In this document: piece by piece, positions 59,877-64,000 of the stretch
How positions within the stretch are numbered: the stretch's first letter is position 1
Layout of the letters: each line of letters begins with the position of its first letter
Assembly: GCA_007922305.1 (NCBI GenBank)
Contig: ML677335.1
Coordinates: 40,982,949 to 41,046,948 of the forward strand
Source of the DNA: Dermatemys mawii
Taxonomy: Eukaryota > Chordata > Testudines > Dermatemydidae
Length of the DNA: 64,000 nucleotides
Direction of reading: 5' to 3'
Program-made: the position numbers and the translations under genes
The notes under the pieces: model-generated
What the model was told of the DNA's origin: nothing
What the model saw: only the letters and a program-made list of their open reading frames with translations
Database searches by the model: none

Positions 59877-61140
59877 TAGATTCATGGAATCTAAGGCCAG
59901 AAGGTTACACTGGGATCATCTGATCTCTTATATAGCACTGGCCATAGAATCCCCAAACATAATTCATAGAACATATGCTTTAGAAAACATCCAATATTGA
60001 TTTAACAATGGTAAGTGATGGTGGATTCTCAATGACCTTGATAAGTTGTTTCAGTGGTTAATTACTCTGTTAAAGTGTGAATTTGTATAGCTTCAACTTC
60101 TAGCCATTGGATTGTGTTATACCTTTTTCTGCTAGACTGAAGAGCCCATTATTAAATATTTTTTCCCATGAAGATACTTGTACGTTGTAATCAAGTCACC
60201 CCTTAACTTTCAATTTGTCAAGCTAAACAGATACCTCCTTGAGTCTATCATCAAAGAACTGTATTATCACTTTTGGCCACAGCGGTGCACTGAGAGCTCA
60301 CTGACCCTCGTATCTTTTTAAAAATCACCGCTTCCCAGGATAGAGACCCACATCTTCAAAGTATGGGCTAGATATAGTCTTTGTTCCTAGATGTATAAGT
60401 TTATATTTAGCCATATTAAAATACATATTGTTTGTGCCCAGCTCCCCAAGTGATCCAGATTCCTCTTTATAAGTGACCCATTCTCTTCATTATTTACCAC
60501 TTCCCCAATTTTTGTGTCATCTCCAAAATTTATCAGTGATGATCTTACGGTTTCTTCCAGGTCATTAACAAAAATGTTAAATACCACAGGGCCAAGAACA
60601 AATTCCTGCAGGATCCCACTAGAAACACACCCATTTGGATGATTTTTCCCATTTACAGCTACATTTTGAACCCTTTTAGTGATCCAGATTTTAATCCATT
60701 AAGTGAGTCCCATGTTTACCTTATTCTGGAGAAGAGCTCTGTGTAAGCCCAAAAGCCTCTCACTTTTACCAACAGAAGTTGGCTCAGTTAAATATATTAC
60801 CTTACCCACCTTGTGTCTCTATCATTCTGGGACTAACATGGTTACACCAACCTCATAAACAACATATTATATCAACACTACTACCCTTATCAATCCAACC
60901 TGTCATCACATCAAAAAAAATCCAGTTCTTTTGAAATGATCTATTTTCCATAAATCCATTATGATTGGCATTAATTTTATTACTCTTTAATTCTTTATTG
61001 ATCAAGTCCAGTATCAGCCCTTCTGCGGTTTCAGTGTCAGACTGACAGGCCTATGATTATCTGAGTCATCTCATTTACCCTTTTTAAAGTTTGGGACAAC
61101 CTTAGCTTTCTTCCAGCCTTCTAGAACTTTACTGGTTAAT
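59877..61140 (-). mobile_element. CR1 LINE of a second subfamily, with nested repeat
   Basis: A minus-strand CR1, clearly different from the 52-kb copy. The 3' region at 59877-60240 has the 'tcatggaatctaaggccagaagg' type end. The complement of 60387-60587 encodes RT wording VFNIFVNDLEETVRSSLINF followed by GDDTKIG and RNLDHLGSWAQ. The RT catalytic FADD motif reads FGDD here. Homology resumes at about 60870-61140 after a nested family-M3 fragment. A deletion is likely near 60245-60310. Dead, 5'-truncated copy. Confidence 0.9.
60726..60852. mobile_element. Family M3 repeat fragment inserted in CR1
   Basis: 'agagctctgtgtaagcccaaaagcc', 'accaacagaagttgg' and 'atcattctgggactaacatggttaca' match the right half and tail of 30468-30680. 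It interrupts the CR1, which continues on both sides, so it inserted later. The left arm is missing. Confidence 0.7.
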
Positions 61141-61190
61141 CATACAAGTAACTATTTGTATCCATATATAAGAGTCAAACATATAGAAAA

Positions 61191-61333
61191 GAAATCAGGG
61201 GTAGGATTTTCAGAAGTGCTCAGCACTAGTCTAACTTTATGTCTATCGGGGCTAAAGGCGAGTTTCACAATTGACTTTAACAGAAGCAGAGAAAGGAAGC
61301 ACTGAGCGATTTTGAAATCTTGCCCCTGATTTC
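61191..61333. repeat. Palindromic MITE-like repeat, 143 bp
   Basis: It begins GAAATCAGGGGTAGGATTTT and ends AAATCTTGCCCCTGATTTC, imperfect inverted ends of about 25 bp. 'cagaagtgctcagcact' and 'ggaagcactgagcg' lie inside each end. It belongs to the same palindromic class as 9280-9346. Confidence 0.65.
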
Positions 61334-61484
61334 TATTAAGAGGCTGCACATATTAAATTGTTGCAGAGATTCTTGTTCACATTCTCAAAAGATATCAAGT
61401 GTTTCATGCTGTATTTTAAATGGGCCTCTATACTGCTTAATTTAAATGAAAATACTAGAAGAGCATGTCCCTTCCACCTCACTT

Positions 61485-62654
61485 AGGGCTTGACTACACT
61501 TGCGTGTTATACTGCAATAAAGCCACCTAAAGCGCTCTATCTTACTCCCCATCCACACTGGCAAGGCACATAGAGTGCTTTGACTCCCTGCTAGAGTGCT
61601 CCTGGTACTCCACCTGTCTGAGAGGGATAACCATCTGTTGCATATTGGCTGAGATATGCCAACATCAGAGTGAACGAGTTGTGTTACTGTGCTCTGATTG
61701 ACCTCCGGAAAGTCCCATAATCCTCTTAAGTCAAGTGGCCCTGTCACAGGGTCCGTGCCCCCTGTGGTCTCTCTGGTCTCCACAAAGGCCTCCACACAGT
61801 CTTAGTGCTGCCCCACGTGTCCTTTATTTACAAACATGTCCTTGTGAAACCAGCTGTGCACCCCACAAACCCCCACAACAGTGACCCCACAGTCCTGGGC
61901 TGTTGGCCCCTCGGCCCCCAAGGTACCTGTCTCGCAGCCTGGAGAGAGCAACTCAGCCTTCCTCCCCCTGCTGACCATGAGTCAGCATTTTTATACTGCC
62001 TCCTGATCCCAGCTGCAGCTGTGGCCCTTTAACCCAGCCGAGCTCCCTGCAGTAACCCTCGCTAGGGCTTTTAGCTCTGCATTCTTGCCGCTAGGGCCAG
62101 CCCCTGCCCTGGAGCCTCCTGCCTGCAAGCAGGGTTTACTGTGCAGAGGCAGGGCACTCTAGGGAGTTTTTACCCCTGCCCTGCCACAGGCCCCTCTTCT
62201 CATTCTTGTGAAATCGGCTGCAGGAATGCGAAAGTGCCCTTTCAGAGCTCAGTTACAGACAGATAGCTGCTTATCTGCTCCGAGAAAAAGCAAATATTTA
62301 CTTTTTGTCCTGAGAGAGAGGCGGGAGGCCAGGGGGGTCTAGACTTACAACACAGCGTGCTGACACACTCAGCACCCCAAAAACTCACTCTTTCTCCCCC
62401 GACATACACACAACACAGTCCCTTTCACACTCCACCCCACTCCCCGCATTTGTAAAGCACGTTGCAGCCACTTGAACGCTGGGATAGATGCCCATAATGC
62501 ACTGCTCCCAATGCAGCTTCAAGTGCCACAAATGTGGCCAGGCCAGTGCGCTTGCAGCTGACAGTGTTGACAGGCTGTGGCGCTTTCCCTAAGGCTCTCT
62601 CCCAAGGCTGGTTTAACCCAAAGCGCTCTACATTTGCAAGTGTAGCCAAGCCCT
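61485..62654. mobile_element. hAT-type MITE split by a solo LTR
   Basis: The left end AGGGCTTGACTACACTTGC and the right end, read inversely as AGGGCTTGGCTACACTTGC, differ at one base. 'aaagcgctcta' lies just inside both ends. Between them sits the 447-bp LTR at 61742-62188; without it and one 5-bp duplication the element is about 718 bp. The expected 8-bp duplication is not visible (CCTCACTT versus TATCAGAG). Non-autonomous. The hAT class is inferred from its end sequence. Confidence 0.78.
61742..62188 (-). mobile_element. Solo LTR, 447 bp, nested in the hAT element
   Basis: It starts TGTCACAGGG and ends CTGCCACA on the plus strand, and is flanked by a perfect 5-bp direct repeat GGCCC (61737-61741 and 62189-62193). 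On the minus strand a TATAAAAA box (complement of 61988-61995) lies upstream of AATAAA (complement of 61823-61828), giving a sensible U3-R-U5 order, so the LTR reads leftward. No internal retroviral sequence remains. The open frame 61805-62032 is incidental. Confidence 0.85.
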
Positions 62655-63756
62655 TATCAGAGTACTCTTAACAATCAGACTGAGATTTTCAAAGAAGCCT
62701 AAGGGAGATGAGGACTTTTTATACAATTTTTTTCCAGAGTGTAAGACACAAACAGGCTTGTTCCTTAAATACTTGGCATATTTATCTAATTCAACCTTTG
62801 TTTTAGAAGGGACTTATTTATCATGTTTTTATCAATTAAGAAAAAAAATTCTAACTCACCAAATTTTTCTCTTCTCACTGGACATTTCTGCATAGCAGTA
62901 ATGTGCTACCAGAACTTAGAGACTCCAGAGTCATAGAGCAATTGATGGTAAGCACTTTCTGAAACAGCAGTTCCATCCCTTAAGCATTGGATTTTATTTT
63001 TTCATCTTGGCACAAGACAAGCCAACCGAGCCCAAACCCTGTCTCAAGACCAGTAATTTTTCTGCTATCATAAATGACAACTGCAGAAGACAACTAGCAA
63101 ATTAGATCTCCACATAAATAGGATTTTAACCTCACCAGTTTCTTGTTACACAAAGATTTCTTTAGCTTTCTTTGCTTTTACACTTATTGGTAATGGAATA
63201 TACCATTTCATTTGGGTTTTTGAAGAGTAAAAATGTAAGTAGTCAGCGGGCAAAATCAGTTGCAATGGATGACTGGTTCAAGTGATTGTAATGGGCTCTA
63301 GCAACCTCACAATAGGCTCACCCAGAAAGTATGCCATTGTCTTCATAACAGCTCATGCTCATATTCAACTGAAAAATTGGGAAAAGTGATGCAATGGCTA
63401 AATGGACATGGTATCTAGGAGAGGGGGTCTATGAAACTGCTTTCATACACAATGCATTGACAGAGATTGCACACATTAATTTGCATTGGTAAAGTTGACA
63501 CCCAGCTTTAAGATGTGTACAATTCCTTTATGAACATAAAGGGGCCCTATATTTGCAATCTTCATTCTGGCACTTGGAAAGATAATCACGGTCAACCACA
63601 CTTGGTCACATTTCGAACACACTGTAGCCTGTACAAAGAGAATTCAGGGAGTGGAAGAAAGAAAAACGGGAAAAGGTCTGAATACAAATTAAACGTGCCT
63701 GTGAATGGTGGTGTAACTGAACTCTAGATTTTTTAACATGTGACTTAACCAGTGAT
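62655..63756. other. Unique noncoding stretch
   Basis: No gene or repeat recognised. Confidence 0.45.
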
Positions 63757-64000
63757 CTTAAAACATGGATCAGTTCTGGGTCTGGTTCTGTTCAATATCT
63801 TAATCAGTGATTTCACAATGGCATAGAGAGTACACATAAAGTTTGCTGACAAACATTAAGTTGGGAGGGGTTGCAAGTGTTTGGAGGATCGCACTGGAGA
63901 AATGGTCTGAAGTAAAGAGGATGAAATTCAAAAAGGATAAAATGCATAGTATTCCATTTAGGAAGGATCAGTCACACCCATACAAAATGGAAAATTACTG
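63757..64000 (+). mobile_element. CR1 LINE ORF2 fragment running off the window
   Basis: A plus-strand RT segment: 'ggatcagttctgggtctggttctgttcaatatctt' encodes GSVLGLVLFNIL, then a decayed ISDF...NGIESTHK block, and later 'ctggagaaatggtctgaagtaaagaggatgaaattcaa' matches the CR1 region after the FADD motif. Frameshifts and a shortened FADD region are present. It continues past 64000. It is in opposite orientation to the two CR1 copies upstream. Confidence 0.85.

Noticed and set aside
1..64000. tRNA, rRNA or a multi-gene defence or biosynthetic system
   Set aside because: I saw no cloverleaf with A/B boxes, no rRNA core sequence and no clustered coding genes; the window is vertebrate noncoding DNA.

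Overview
This is a eukaryotic nuclear DNA window: AT-rich, with no operons, no long open reading frames, no ribosome-binding-site logic and no phage or CRISPR structure. It is packed with degraded vertebrate transposable elements. Three CR1 LINE fragments (reverse-transcriptase peptides and the typical CR1 3' end), several hAT-type MITEs with 'GTCTACAC'-like ends, ERV-type solo LTRs and MIR/L2-like SINE remnants point to a non-avian sauropsid. A turtle is most likely. The taxon call comes from recalled repeat consensus sequences and is inference; a crocodilian cannot be fully excluded.

Layout. 1-5.9 kb: solo LTR (872-1533, 5-bp target duplication), hAT MITE (3116-3418, 8-bp duplication), GT/GA microsatellite, LTR-like fragment, CR1 tail, a dispersed repeat (about 4600-5016) and a MITE (5611-5940). 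5.9-18.6 kb: mostly unique AT-rich sequence with one candidate terminal exon (8957-9147, minus), a short palindromic repeat and a (TA)n(CA)n tract. 18.6-25.0 kb: SINE remnants, an inverted second copy of the 4.6-kb repeat, and a MITE. 25.0-28.5 kb: repeat-poor, possibly conserved noncoding DNA. 28.5-37 kb: a MITE cluster, including a Tigger-like element (35839-36833) split by a hAT MITE (36317-36537). 37-44 kb: mostly unique, with one ERV-LTR-like fragment. 44.2-48.7 kb: a hAT MITE, a complete 1437-bp non-autonomous hAT element (44667-46103, perfect 8-bp duplication) and a second ERV-LTR-like fragment. 48.7-59.9 kb: unique sequence around a 1.8-kb CR1 (52010-53812) that holds a perfect 20-bp inverted repeat. 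59.9-64 kb: a second CR1 with a nested repeat, a palindromic repeat, a hAT element split by a 447-bp solo LTR, and a third CR1 running off the window end.

No complete protein-coding gene is supported. The window is best read as intergenic or intronic DNA, with one or two possible small exons flagged below. The best-supported structures are the transposon insertions with target-site duplications and the nesting order they record. I found no evidence for a new multi-gene system.
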